Assembly: GCF_001665575.1 (NCBI RefSeq)
Contig: NZ_LZSU01000019.1
Span: forward strand, 248,001-312,000
Direction of reading: 5' to 3'
Length of the DNA: 64,000 bases
Source of the DNA: Mycobacterium sp. 852013-51886_SCH5428379
GTDB taxonomy: Bacteria; Actinomycetota; Actinomycetes; Mycobacteriales; Mycobacteriaceae
In this document: piece after piece, positions 36,223-44,669 of the stretch
How the letters are laid out: every line of letters starts with the position of its first letter
Numbering within the stretch: position 1 is the stretch's first letter
Position numbers and translations under genes: made by a program
The notes under the pieces: model-generated
Seen by the model: the letters and a program-made list of their open reading frames with translations, nothing else
What the model was told of the DNA's origin: nothing
The model's database searches: none

Positions 36223-37566
36223 GTGAGCACCCTCGAGCAGACCCGCCATCTCGCGACCGCGATTCCCGGTCCGAAATCGCAGGACCTCATCGATCGCAAG
36301 GCCGCCGCCGTGTCGCGCGGAGTCGGAACGACCATGCCCGTCTACGCCGCGCGGGCCGGTGGCGGCATCGTCGAGGACGTCGACGGCAACCGGCTCATCG
36401 ACCTGGGTTCGGGCATCGCGGTCACCACCGTCGGCAACGCCGCGCCCCGGGTGGTCGAGGCGGTCGCCGCGCAGGCCGGGCACTTCACCCACACCTGCTT
36501 CATGGTCACGCCGTACGAGGGCTACGTCGCCGTCGCCGAGGCGCTCAACCGGCTCACCCCGGGCGGCGGTGAGAAACGGTCGGCGCTGTTCAACTCCGGA
36601 TCGGAGGCCGTGGAGAACGCCGTCAAGATCGCCCGCTCCTACACCGGGAAGCAGGCGGTGGTGTCGTTCGACCACGCCTACCACGGCCGGACGAATCTGA
36701 CGATGGCCCTGACGGCCAAGGTCATGCCCTACAAACACGGGTTCGGGCCGTTCGCCCCGGAGATCTACCGCGCTCCCCTGTCCTATCCCTTCCGCGACGC
36801 CGAGTTCGGCGGCAAAGAGTTGGCCACCGACGGCGAACTGGCCGCCCGCCGCGCGATCACCGTCATCGACAAGCAGGTCGGCGCCGACAACCTCGCAGCG
36901 GTGATCATCGAACCGATCCAGGGCGAAGGCGGGTTCATCGTGCCGGCCGACGGCTTCCTGCCCACCCTGCTGGAGTGGTGCCGGGCCAACGGCGTCGTGT
37001 TCATCGCCGACGAGGTGCAGACCGGCTTCGCCCGTACCGGGCGGATGTTCGCGTGTGAACACGAAGGCATCGAGCCGGATCTGATCGTCACCGCCAAGGG
37101 CATCGCCGGCGGCATGCCCCTCTCGGCGGTCACCGGCCGCGCCGAGATCATGGATTCCCCGCACGTCTCCGGTCTCGGCGGCACCTACGGCGGCAACCCG
37201 GTCGCCTGCGCGGCGGCGCTGGCCACCATCGAGACCATCGAGTCCGAGGGCATGGTCGAGCGGGCCGCCCAGATCGAGACGCTGATGAAAGAGCGTCTCG
37301 GCCGGATGCAGGCCGAGGACGACAGGATCGGCGACGTCCGCGGCCGCGGCGCGATGATCGCCGTCGAACTCGTGAAGTCCGGCACCCTCGAACCCGACGC
37401 CGAGCTGACGAAGGCGCTCTGCGCAGGCGCTCACGCCGCCGGCGTGATCGTGCTCTCCTGCGGCACCTACGGCAACGTGCTGCGGTTCCTGCCCCCGCTT
37501 GCCATCAGCGACGACCTGCTCACCGAGGGACTCGACGTCCTCGAGGACCTCCTGCGCGACCTGTAA
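36223..37566 (+). CDS. gabT: 4-aminobutyrate aminotransferase
   Basis: Class III PLP aminotransferase of 447 residues. The PLP lysine is about residue 292 in [27 protein letters not shown] precedes it, and [25 protein letters not shown] holds the PLP phosphate site. It moves the amino group of GABA to 2-oxoglutarate, giving succinate semialdehyde. GTG at 36223 follows AGGAG by 7 bases. Conserved position next to yajC in mycobacteria. Here it is followed by a dehydrogenase and, convergently, a permease, which link it to polyamine use. Confidence 0.93.
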   Translation: MSTLEQTRHLATAIPGPKSQDLIDRKAAAVSRGVGTTMPVYAARAGGGIVEDVDGNRLIDLGSGIAVTTVGNAAPRVVEAVAAQAGHFTHTCFMVTPYEGYVAVAEALNRLTPGGGEKRSALFNSGSEAVENAVKIARSYTGKQAVVSFDHAYHGRTNLTMALTAKVMPYKHGFGPFAPEIYRAPLSYPFRDAEFGGKELATDGELAARRAITVIDKQVGADNLAAVIIEPIQGEGGFIVPADGFLPTLLEWCRANGVVFIADEVQTGFARTGRMFACEHEGIEPDLIVTAKGIAGGMPLSAVTGRAEIMDSPHVSGLGGTYGGNPVACAAALATIETIESEGMVERAAQIETLMKERLGRMQAEDDRIGDVRGRGAMIAVELVKSGTLEPDAELTKALCAGAHAAGVIVLSCGTYGNVLRFLPPLAISDDLLTEGLDVLEDLLRDL

Positions 37567-37583
37567 CTGACAAGGAGCACTTC

Positions 37584-39017
37584 ATGACAACGGTCAAGAA
37601 CTTCATCGGCGGCGAACTGGTCGACTCGGTCTCCGGGGCCACGATGCCGCTGGTCGACCCGAGCACCGGCGAGGAGTACGGCACGGCGCCGGTCTCCAAC
37701 GAACAGGACATCGACAACGCCTACAGCGCAGCGTCGAAGGCGTTCAAAGATTGGAAGCGCACCACGCCCGGACACCGGCAGAAGGCGCTGCTCGACTTCG
37801 CCGACGAGGTGGAGAAGGCGGCCGACGCACTGGTCGCCGCCGAGGGCCGTAACACCGGCAAGCCGAACCACGTGACCGCGGCCGAGGAGATCCCGCCGAT
37901 GGTCGACCAGATCCGGTTCTTCGCGGGCGCCGCCCGCGTGCTGGAGGGCAAGTCCGCCGGTGAGTACATGGAGAACCACACCTCGTGGATCCGGCGCGAA
38001 CCGGTCGGCGTGATCGGCCAGGTCGCGCCGTGGAATTACCCGATGATGATGGCGATCTGGAAGATCTGTCCGGCGATCGCGGCGGGCAATACCGTCGTCA
38101 TCAAGCCCAGCGACACCACCCCGGTGACCACGGTGATGCTGGCCGAGCTGGCCGCCAAGCATCTGCCGCCGGGCGTGCTGAACGTGGTGACCGGCGACCG
38201 GGTGACCGGGGCGAATCTGGTGTCGCATCCGACCCCGGAGATGGTGGCGATCACCGGATCGGTGGCCGCAGGTAAGGCGGTCGCGGTCAGTGCCGGCGGC
38301 AATCTCAAGCGCACCCACCTCGAACTCGGTGGCAAGGCGCCGGTGATCGTGTTCGACGACGCCGACATCGCCGCCGCCGCGGAGGGTATCGCCACCGCCG
38401 GCTACTTCAACGCCGGACAGGACTGCACCGCCGCGACGCGGGTGCTGGCACCGGCCCGGATCGCCGGTGAGCTGACCGACGCGCTCGCCGAACAGGCCAG
38501 GGCGGCGACGACGACGTTCGGCAAGCCGGCCGACGACGAGGACGCCTGGGTGCCGCCGGTCAACAACGTCAACCAGTTCGAGCGCGTCATGAGCTTCTTC
38601 GACGACGTGCCGTCCCACGCCACGGTGGCCACCGGCGGAAACCGGCAGGGCGACAAGGGTTTCTACGTCGAGCCGACGGTAGTGGGTGGACTGTTGCAGG
38701 ACGACCGGCTGATCCAGCAGGAGATCTTCGGCCCGGTCATCACCGTGCAGAGCTTCTCCGACGAGGACGAAGCCATCGCCTGGGCCAACGGCGTCGAATA
38801 CGGTCTGGCGTCGTCGGTGTGGACCAAGGACGTTTCCCGGGCGCTGCGGGTCTCGGCGGCTCTGGACTTCGGCTGCGTGTGGATCAACACCCACATCCCG
38901 CTGGTCGCCGAGATGCCCCACGGCGGTTTCAAATCCTCCGGCCACGGTAAGGATCTGTCGATGTACGGCCTCGAGGACTACACCCGCATCAAGCACGTGA
39001 TGGCCTACATCGGCTAG
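37584..39017 (+). CDS. Gamma-aminobutyraldehyde dehydrogenase-like aldehyde dehydrogenase
   Basis: Protein of 477 residues, NAD(P)-dependent. Catalytic Cys281 (GQDCTAATR) and Glu247 (LELGGKAP) are present, with [20 protein letters not shown] and [11 protein letters not shown] as cofactor-binding blocks. The overall sequence resembles PatD-type 4-aminobutyraldehyde dehydrogenases, which oxidise the putrescine-derived aldehyde to GABA, the substrate of the GabT encoded just upstream. It begins 17 bases after gabT, with AAGGAG upstream. Betaine aldehyde dehydrogenase is an alternative. Confidence 0.87.
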   Translation: MTTVKNFIGGELVDSVSGATMPLVDPSTGEEYGTAPVSNEQDIDNAYSAASKAFKDWKRTTPGHRQKALLDFADEVEKAADALVAAEGRNTGKPNHVTAAEEIPPMVDQIRFFAGAARVLEGKSAGEYMENHTSWIRREPVGVIGQVAPWNYPMMMAIWKICPAIAAGNTVVIKPSDTTPVTTVMLAELAAKHLPPGVLNVVTGDRVTGANLVSHPTPEMVAITGSVAAGKAVAVSAGGNLKRTHLELGGKAPVIVFDDADIAAAAEGIATAGYFNAGQDCTAATRVLAPARIAGELTDALAEQARAATTTFGKPADDEDAWVPPVNNVNQFERVMSFFDDVPSHATVATGGNRQGDKGFYVEPTVVGGLLQDDRLIQQEIFGPVITVQSFSDEDEAIAWANGVEYGLASSVWTKDVSRALRVSAALDFGCVWINTHIPLVAEMPHGGFKSSGHGKDLSMYGLEDYTRIKHVMAYIG

Positions 39018-39026
39018 GTGTCTATT

Positions 39027-39087
39027 CGCGAAATAGCATTCCCGGTCGTCACGCACGCGCGTTGACGACCGGGAATGCTATTTCGCG
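39027..39087. repeat. Palindromic intergenic repeat, copy B
   Basis: Perfect 25-bp stem: arms 39027-39051 (starting CGCGAAATAGCATTCCCGGT) and 39063-39087, loop of 11 bases. It begins 9 bases after the dehydrogenase stop and ends 17 bases before the convergent permease stop. Same family as copies A (1370-1434) and C (43735-43795). No T-tract on either side. Confidence 0.9.
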
Positions 39088-39104
39088 GGCACGAGCGCCT
39101 CGGG

Positions 39105-40454
39105 CTAGACGCGCTCTTCGAGGTCGAGCACCGGCGTCGGGCGGGTGAAGCCGCGGGTGACCCCGAGCAGCCAGACGAATCCGACTGCGAGCCAGATCAT
39201 CCCGATCACCAGCGTCATCCCGGACAGACTGGTCCACAGCCACACCGTCAGCAGGAAACCGATGGCCGGTGCGACGAGGTTGAGCGCGATGTTGCGGCGA
39301 TCCTTCAGGTCGACGAAGTAGTGCTTGATCACCGACAGGTTGACCACCGAGAACGCCACCAGCGCACCGAAACTGACCAGTGAGGCCAGCATGGCCAGGT
39401 CGATGACGATGGCCAGCAGCGAGATGACGCCGACCACGAGGATCGCGTACACCGGGGTGCTGAACCGCACCGAGACGTGTCCGAACACCTTGCGCGGCAG
39501 GATGCCGTCGCGGCCCATCGCGAACAGGATGCGCGCGACGGAGGCCTGCGAGGTCAGCGCAGAACCGGTCGCCCCGGCGACGTAGGCGGCGGTGAAGAGC
39601 GCGTTGAGGAAGGCGCCGCCCGCGGCGACCATGACGTCGAGCGAGCCGGAGTCGACGTCTTCGAACTCGTTGGACGGGAACACCATCTGCGCCACATAGG
39701 ACAGCACGATGAAGATGACGCCCGACACGATCGTCGCGATCATGATCGCCTTCGGCACCGTGCGGCGAGGGTCCTTGGCCTCCTCCGACAGCGTCGACAC
39801 GGCGTCGAAACCCAGGAACGACAGGCACAGGATCGCCGCGCCCGCGAGTACCGGGCCCATACCGTCGGCTGATCCGTCACCGGTGAACGGAGCGAACAGG
39901 TCGACGGTCCCGAAACCCGCGATCTTGCCCAGCGCCAGCACCAGGAACACCACGATGAAGACCGCCTGGATGGCAATGATCAGGAAGTTGGCGCGCGCCA
40001 CCGACACGATGCCGACGATGTTCAGCACGGTCACGAAGGCGATCGCGACCAGCACGATCACCCATTCGGGCAACGCAGGCACCGCCGCGTTGAGATAGAG
40101 CCCGATCACCAGATAGTTGAGCATCGGCAGGAACAGGTAATCCAGCATCAGCGACCACCCGGCCAGGAAACCCGCCGGCGCCCCGAAGGTCCGCTGCGTG
40201 TAGGTGTAGGCCGAGCCCGCGACGGGGATCGCCGCCGCCATCCGCGCGTAGGACAACGCGGTGAACACCATCGCGATCAGCGTGACGACATAGGACAGCG
40301 GCACCCGGCCACCAGAGGTCACGGTGACGATGCCGTAGGTGGTGAACACCGTCAGCGGCACCATGTAGACCAGACCGAACAGCACCAGCGACGGCAGGCC
40401 CAGTGCCCGCTTGAGGCTGCCCTCGTCGGTGTCGGCGATGAATTCGGATGTCAT
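39105..40454 (-). CDS. APC-superfamily amino acid/polyamine permease
   Basis: Protein of 449 residues and about 12 membrane helices, of the APC family. The first helix has the LGLPSLVLFGLVYMVPLTVFTTYG pattern. The later LGFDAVSTLSEEAKDPRRTVPKAI is the conserved loop of the family, and QASVARILFAMGRDGILPRKVFG follows it. It resembles PuuP/YfnA-like transporters. It lies 9 bases after the YtcJ-like amidohydrolase stop and closes the operon started by the carbon-nitrogen hydrolase. Putrescine or a related amine is the likely cargo, from context only. Confidence 0.88.
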   Translation of the reverse strand: MTSEFIADTDEGSLKRALGLPSLVLFGLVYMVPLTVFTTYGIVTVTSGGRVPLSYVVTLIAMVFTALSYARMAAAIPVAGSAYTYTQRTFGAPAGFLAGWSLMLDYLFLPMLNYLVIGLYLNAAVPALPEWVIVLVAIAFVTVLNIVGIVSVARANFLIIAIQAVFIVVFLVLALGKIAGFGTVDLFAPFTGDGSADGMGPVLAGAAILCLSFLGFDAVSTLSEEAKDPRRTVPKAIMIATIVSGVIFIVLSYVAQMVFPSNEFEDVDSGSLDVMVAAGGAFLNALFTAAYVAGATGSALTSQASVARILFAMGRDGILPRKVFGHVSVRFSTPVYAILVVGVISLLAIVIDLAMLASLVSFGALVAFSVVNLSVIKHYFVDLKDRRNIALNLVAPAIGFLLTVWLWTSLSGMTLVIGMIWLAVGFVWLLGVTRGFTRPTPVLDLEERV

Positions 40455-40463
40455 ATCGACCTT

Positions 40464-42074
40464 TCAGTCCCGTGCCTGGTACATCGGCGCTCCGCGAAGA
40501 TACGTGGTCCGCACGCCCACCGTGGGCAGTTCGAGCGGTGCGGTCGTGCGGGGGTCGCTGCGCAGCCACACCATGTCGGCGCTGGCGCCGGGCGCCAACA
40601 CACCCCAGAGCTGTTCGGCAAACGCCTGTTTGGCGACCCCGGCGGTGTAGGCGGTCAGCGCACGCTCGACGGGCAGCACCTCGTGCGGCGTCCAGCCGCC
40701 CTCGGGATCGCCGGCGGCGGTGCGCCGCGAGGTCGCGACGGCGATGCCATCCAGCGGTGCGCCGGACGACACCGGCCAGTCCGATCCGAAACTCAGCGGG
40801 GCGCCGGAGGTGTCGAGCGTGTTGATCGGGTACTGCCGGTCGGCCCGCTCGGCACCGAGCCGCGGAATCGTGAGCACCGTCATCAATGCATCCAACTGGG
40901 CCCACAGCGGCTGCATGTTGGGGATCGCCCCGAGTGCGGCGAAGCGGGCCAGGTCGGCCTGGTCGACGAGCTGACAGTGCGCGATCACCGGCCGTCGATC
41001 GCGCGGCGGGTTCTGCGCCACCACGTATTCGATCGCGTCGAGCGCCTGGCGCACCGCGGCGTCGCCGATCGCGTGGATGTGGATCTGCAGACCGAGCTCG
41101 TCGACGCGGCGCGCCGCCTCGGCCAGGGAATCGCCTTCCCAGTTCTGCATACCCCGGTTATGCGCGTGCAGGCCCGTGCAGTACGGCTGCAGCAGCGCCC
41201 CCGTCTCGTTCTCGACGACGCCGTCGGCGAAGAACTTCACCGTCTGCGCGGTGAGCAGCGGGTTGCCGGCCGCCTCGACTGCCCGGCGCTGTTCGGCGAA
41301 TCTGGTGACCTGCCTGTCGAAGTGGCGTGGATCGGCGTAGAGGGCCAGGTTGAACCGGACCCGCAGGGCGTCGCGGCGGGCCGCCTCGACATAGGTGTCG
41401 ACGTCGGCTGGTTCGACCCAGGCATCCTGCACCCAGGTGACGCCGCGGGCGAGGTAGTAGTCGGCGGCCGTGCCGAGCGCATCGATGCGTACCTGTTCGT
41501 CGCGGGGCGGCATCACGTTCATCACGAGATCGACTGCGCCCCACTCCCGTAGGGTGCCCAGCACCGAGCCGTCTGCGCGGTGCGGGATCTCGCCGAGCAC
41601 GGGATCGGGGGTGTCGCTCGTGATTCCGGCACGTTCGAGCGCCACGGAGTTGCACCACACGGTGTGGTAATCCCAGGCCCGCAGCACCACCGGCCGGTCC
41701 GGCACCGCGGCGTCGAGCCAGCGGGCGTCGAACAGACCCCCCTCGGCGAGGCTGCCGTCGTAGGAGGCGCCGACGATCCACTCCTGCTCCGGGTTCTCGT
41801 CGGCGTACCGCTTCACGGCGAGCACGATCTCGTCGACGGTCGTGGCCTGCCGCACCGCGGGGCCGACCGCCTCCAGACCGCCGTAGAGCGGGTGGGCGTG
41901 ACCATCCCCGAACGACGGCATCAGGAAGCCGCCCTGCAGATCCACCGTCGTCGCGGCCGTCGCGCCCCGGGCCGCCTCCCCGATCGACGCGACCACACCG
42001 TCGACTACGAGCAGCGCGTCCGTCTCCTGCCGACCCGTCCAGATCACGCCGCCGGTGAACAGCGTCGCGCTCAT
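40464..42074 (-). CDS. YtcJ-like metal-dependent amidohydrolase
   Basis: Protein of 536 residues, of the amidohydrolase 3/YtcJ type. An N-terminal beta-sandwich half is followed by the TIM barrel with the first metal pair in GDGHAHPL (His59, His61). Other barrel blocks are VKFFADGVVENETGALLQPY, LQIHIHAIGDAAVRQALDAIE and SFGSDWPVSSGAPLDG. Family members hydrolyse amides, including formamides and N-acyl amines. It overlaps the upstream carbon-nitrogen hydrolase by four bases. A role in processing an N-substituted amine is inferred from context. Confidence 0.9.
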   Translation of the reverse strand: MSATLFTGGVIWTGRQETDALLVVDGVVASIGEAARGATAATTVDLQGGFLMPSFGDGHAHPLYGGLEAVGPAVRQATTVDEIVLAVKRYADENPEQEWIVGASYDGSLAEGGLFDARWLDAAVPDRPVVLRAWDYHTVWCNSVALERAGITSDTPDPVLGEIPHRADGSVLGTLREWGAVDLVMNVMPPRDEQVRIDALGTAADYYLARGVTWVQDAWVEPADVDTYVEAARRDALRVRFNLALYADPRHFDRQVTRFAEQRRAVEAAGNPLLTAQTVKFFADGVVENETGALLQPYCTGLHAHNRGMQNWEGDSLAEAARRVDELGLQIHIHAIGDAAVRQALDAIEYVVAQNPPRDRRPVIAHCQLVDQADLARFAALGAIPNMQPLWAQLDALMTVLTIPRLGAERADRQYPINTLDTSGAPLSFGSDWPVSSGAPLDGIAVATSRRTAAGDPEGGWTPHEVLPVERALTAYTAGVAKQAFAEQLWGVLAPGASADMVWLRSDPRTTAPLELPTVGVRTTYLRGAPMYQARD

Positions 42075-43051
42075 TTGACGACCGCCGTCGCCCGGTGCCC
42101 GGCACCGTAAGGATGTTGCGGGTCAACAGGTTCGGTGAGGGCGCCGTAGGTGTCGGGGCGACGGGTGAGCAGGAACGGGAACAGCTCCAGCCAGTCCCGC
42201 CGCTGGTCGAGGTCGAGGTCGGCGACCAGTACAGCTTCCTCGTCGCGCGGCGCCTGCACCAGAACCCGGCCATACGGGTCGGAGATGAACGAGGATCCGT
42301 AGAACGTGAGGGCCCCCTCGTCGCCGACCCGGTTGGGCACGATCATGAACAGGCCACTGCTGATGCCGTTGGCGACGATGACCTGCTGCCACAGCGGTCG
42401 GGTGTCGAGATCGGGGAACACCGGTTCGGAGCCGATCGCGGTGGGATACACCACGATCTCGGCGCCGCCCAGCGAGTAGCTGCGGGCCACCTCGGGAAAC
42501 CACTGGTCCCAGCACGTGGGCAGCCCGATGCGCGCGCCGAGTCCGTCGGGCGCATACACCGGGTACGGATCGTCGGCGGCGCCCGGGCGGAAATAGGTGT
42601 CCTCGTAGTAGCCGGCCGAGATCGGGATGTGCAGTTTGTGCGTCCGAGCCACGAGTTCGCCTGCGGGAGAGACCAATATCGCCGTGTTGAGTCCCAACCC
42701 GTCGGCGGCGGGCGAGCGCTCGTAGAGCGAGGCGTGCACGAAGATTCCGTGCGCGGTCGCGGCTTCCGCGGCCAGCGTGAACGTCGGCCCGGTGTGGAGG
42801 TCCTCGGACAGCGTGTCCGCGTGCGCGCCACCGGGTCGATCAGCCGGGTAGCGCAGCAGCGTGATCTCGGGCAGGAATACCGCCGTGGCGCCGGCGTCGG
42901 CCGCGAGGGCGATTCCGGACCGCACCGCCGCGGCCAGCACCGCGGCGTCTGGGCGCCACCGATGCTGGACGAGCCCGACGCGCAGTGGGGGGCGGTGCGA
43001 TTCCGCGGTGCGGGACAGCGGCGGTGGCGCCGCCGCGGTGAGGACGATCAT
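42071..43051 (-). CDS. Carbon-nitrogen hydrolase, N-carbamoylputrescine amidase-like
   Basis: Nitrilase-superfamily protein of 326 residues. The catalytic triad is Glu62 (FLPEITL), Lys139 (THKLHIP) and Cys180 (LPTCWDQWFPE). The Cys-Trp-Asp-Gln-Trp-Phe-Pro-Glu block is typical of AguB-type N-carbamoylputrescine amidases, which yield putrescine, CO2 and ammonia. AGGAG lies 4 bases before the ATG, and the putative TetR operator is directly upstream. No agmatine deiminase is seen in this window, so the route into N-carbamoylputrescine, if used, is elsewhere. Confidence 0.88.
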   Translation of the reverse strand: MIVLTAAAPPPLSRTAESHRPPLRVGLVQHRWRPDAAVLAAAVRSGIALAADAGATAVFLPEITLLRYPADRPGGAHADTLSEDLHTGPTFTLAAEAATAHGIFVHASLYERSPAADGLGLNTAILVSPAGELVARTHKLHIPISAGYYEDTYFRPGAADDPYPVYAPDGLGARIGLPTCWDQWFPEVARSYSLGGAEIVVYPTAIGSEPVFPDLDTRPLWQQVIVANGISSGLFMIVPNRVGDEGALTFYGSSFISDPYGRVLVQAPRDEEAVLVADLDLDQRRDWLELFPFLLTRRPDTYGALTEPVDPQHPYGAGHRATAVVK

Positions 43052-43061
43052 CCGGCTCCTA

Positions 43062-43080
43062 AAACGAATGTAGTTCGTTT
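43062..43080. promoter_or_regulatory. TetR operator of the polyamine island
   Basis: AAACGAA-TGTAG-TTCGTTT, a perfect 7-base-arm palindrome between the divergent carbon-nitrogen hydrolase and TetR genes. A minus-strand TACATT (43067-43072) inside it could be the -10 of the catabolic operon, so a bound repressor would block polymerase. Seven-base arms around a short spacer are typical for TetR operators. Confidence 0.72.
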
Positions 43081-43123
43081 ATTGTGAGCACAGTCACCCG
43101 ACGTCGCAACCGGGAGGTGCGGA

Positions 43124-43732
43124 GTGGGCCGGCCCGCCACGCCGAAGTTGTCCGTCGACCTCATCGCCGAGGCGGCGCTCGACCTCGTGTGCACCACGGG
43201 CGGGTTCACCATGCCGGCGCTCGCACGCAAACTGCGGGTCCAACCGTCGTCGCTCTACAACCACGTATCCGGACGCGACGCCGTCGTCGAACTGCTGCGG
43301 GAGCGCGCGATGTCGGAGGTCCGGCTGCCGTCCATCGACCTGGACGATCCGGACCGGCCGTGGCGCGACGTCGTGGCCGATATCGCCCGGACCTACCGGG
43401 CCAGCTTCGCCCGGTATCCCAGCCTGATTCCGCTGCTGACCGAGTTCGCCGTCAACAGCCCCCAGGCCTTCACCATGTACGACGCGCTGGCGGTCACGCT
43501 GCACCGGGCGGGCTTCAGTCCCGCGGACACGCTGCGTTGCATCACCCTGGTGGACAACTACGTGCTCGGGGCCGCGCTCGACGTCGCGGCCCCGGACGAA
43601 CCGTGGCGGCCCGGACCCGGCTGCAGTCCGGAACTGACCGCCGCCCTGGCCACCGGGTCCCCGAAACCGGGGCGGGCCGACGACGCTTTCGAATACGGAC
43701 TGGCGGTGCTGCTGCGCGGCCTGCACCCCTGA
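43124..43732 (+). CDS. TetR family transcriptional regulator
   Basis: Protein of 202 residues. LIAEAALDLVCTTGGFTMPALARKLRVQPSSLYNHVSGRDAVVELL is the N-terminal helix-turn-helix. The central and C-terminal region resembles the TetR_C tetracycline-repressor type domain. GTG at 43124 follows GGGAGG with 7 bases between. It is divergent from the amidase-amidohydrolase-permease operon and separated by the palindromic operator, so it most likely represses that operon in the absence of a polyamine-related ligand. Confidence 0.9.
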   Translation: MGRPATPKLSVDLIAEAALDLVCTTGGFTMPALARKLRVQPSSLYNHVSGRDAVVELLRERAMSEVRLPSIDLDDPDRPWRDVVADIARTYRASFARYPSLIPLLTEFAVNSPQAFTMYDALAVTLHRAGFSPADTLRCITLVDNYVLGAALDVAAPDEPWRPGPGCSPELTAALATGSPKPGRADDAFEYGLAVLLRGLHP

Positions 43733-43734
43733 GC

Positions 43735-43795
43735 CGCGAAACAGCATTCCCGGTCGTCAAGCCGCGGGCTTGACGACCGGGAATGCTGTTTCGCG
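43735..43795. repeat. Palindromic intergenic repeat, copy C
   Basis: Perfect 29-bp stem, loop of 3 bases: arms 43735-43763 (starting CGCGAAACAGCATTCCCGGT) and 43767-43795. It begins 2 bases after the TetR stop and ends 10 bases before the convergent membrane protein stop. It is the longest and least decayed of the three copies in the window. Confidence 0.93.
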
Positions 43796-43805
43796 ACCGG
43801 CTGGA

Positions 43806-44498
43806 TCAGTGGTGGACGAGGTTGTCGCGGCGACGACCCGGACGCAGCCGGCTCAGCAGGCCGCGGCGCGGACGGTTCTCGTACGTCGGGCCGACGACCT
43901 CCGTCTTCTGGTTGGCCAGCATGTGCTGATCGGTCACCGGGAGCGGCTGGGACACCGGGGCGTCCGCGACCCCGGCGGCCGGGGTCGCGACCGGGCGCTG
44001 GGCGTAGGCGATGTCGCGGGCGCTGCGGATGGACAACCGGCCGACGGCCACCGCGCCGAGGAAGATGATCAGGGCGCCGAGGCCGTAGAAGTATGTCAAC
44101 TCCAGCCACACCCGCTTGGTCTCCGCGGTGGCGACCGGAGAACCGGCGTTCCCGAGATTCAGCGGTCCCGCCAGGGCGCGGCCGATGACGAACCACGCGC
44201 CCGCGGCCACGGTCAGCCACCCGCCGAGCATCGCCGTGGCGCGGTTGCGCGACGTCAGCAGCAGGATGCCACCGATGATCGTGACCACACCGGGCAGCAC
44301 TTCCAGCCAACCGCGGCCGGTGGTCCAGGCCCACGGCGAGTCCGGGGTGAAGGCGAAGTCGAAGTAGGGGCCGACGAAGGGTACGAGGGCACCCCAGAGA
44401 CCGAGCAGGATCAGCAGGAAACCGCTGGTTGCACCGCGGCTGCGGGGAATCGTCATCCGTCCGCCGCGCGGACGTTCGGGGTGTTGTGAGCCGATCAT
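43806..44498 (-). CDS. Hypothetical membrane protein, four helices
   Basis: Protein of 230 residues. Four hydrophobic helices (SGFLLILLGLWGALVPFVG, GWLEVLPGVVTIIGGILLL, LGGWLTVAAGAWFVIG, LTYFYGLGALIIFLGAVAVG) are followed by a cytosolic Arg-rich tail of about 70 residues. The layout resembles actinobacterial four-helix proteins with an SPW-type first half. The ATG at 44498 follows AGGAGG by 4 bases. No function can be assigned. It is divergent from the carboxylic acid reductase gene. Confidence 0.72.
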   Translation of the reverse strand: MIGSQHPERPRGGRMTIPRSRGATSGFLLILLGLWGALVPFVGPYFDFAFTPDSPWAWTTGRGWLEVLPGVVTIIGGILLLTSRNRATAMLGGWLTVAAGAWFVIGRALAGPLNLGNAGSPVATAETKRVWLELTYFYGLGALIIFLGAVAVGRLSIRSARDIAYAQRPVATPAAGVADAPVSQPLPVTDQHMLANQKTEVVGPTYENRPRRGLLSRLRPGRRRDNLVHH

Positions 44499-44595
44499 GA
44501 TGCCTCCTGGGGTTGTGGAGGCCGGATACCCCGCGGGGGTCACGCCCTAACGCCCATTCCTCCCAGCGAACTCACAGCGCGCTCCAGGAATACAT

Positions 44596-44608
44596 TTAGC
44601 GTTGCTAA
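44596..44608. promoter_or_regulatory. Palindromic operator before the carboxylic acid reductase
   Basis: TTAGC-GTT-GCTAA, a perfect 5-base-arm palindrome. It lies directly before a possible -10 (TATTTT, 44611-44616), in the position of a -35/-10 spacer, 62 bases before the reductase GTG. The short spacer and arm are common in TetR-type sites; no adjacent regulator gene explains it. Confidence 0.45.
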
Positions 44609-44669
44609 CGTATTTTCCATTAGGCGCAACGGAGCGTCCGTCCCCCACCCTTCGACGTGAGGAGCCGCT

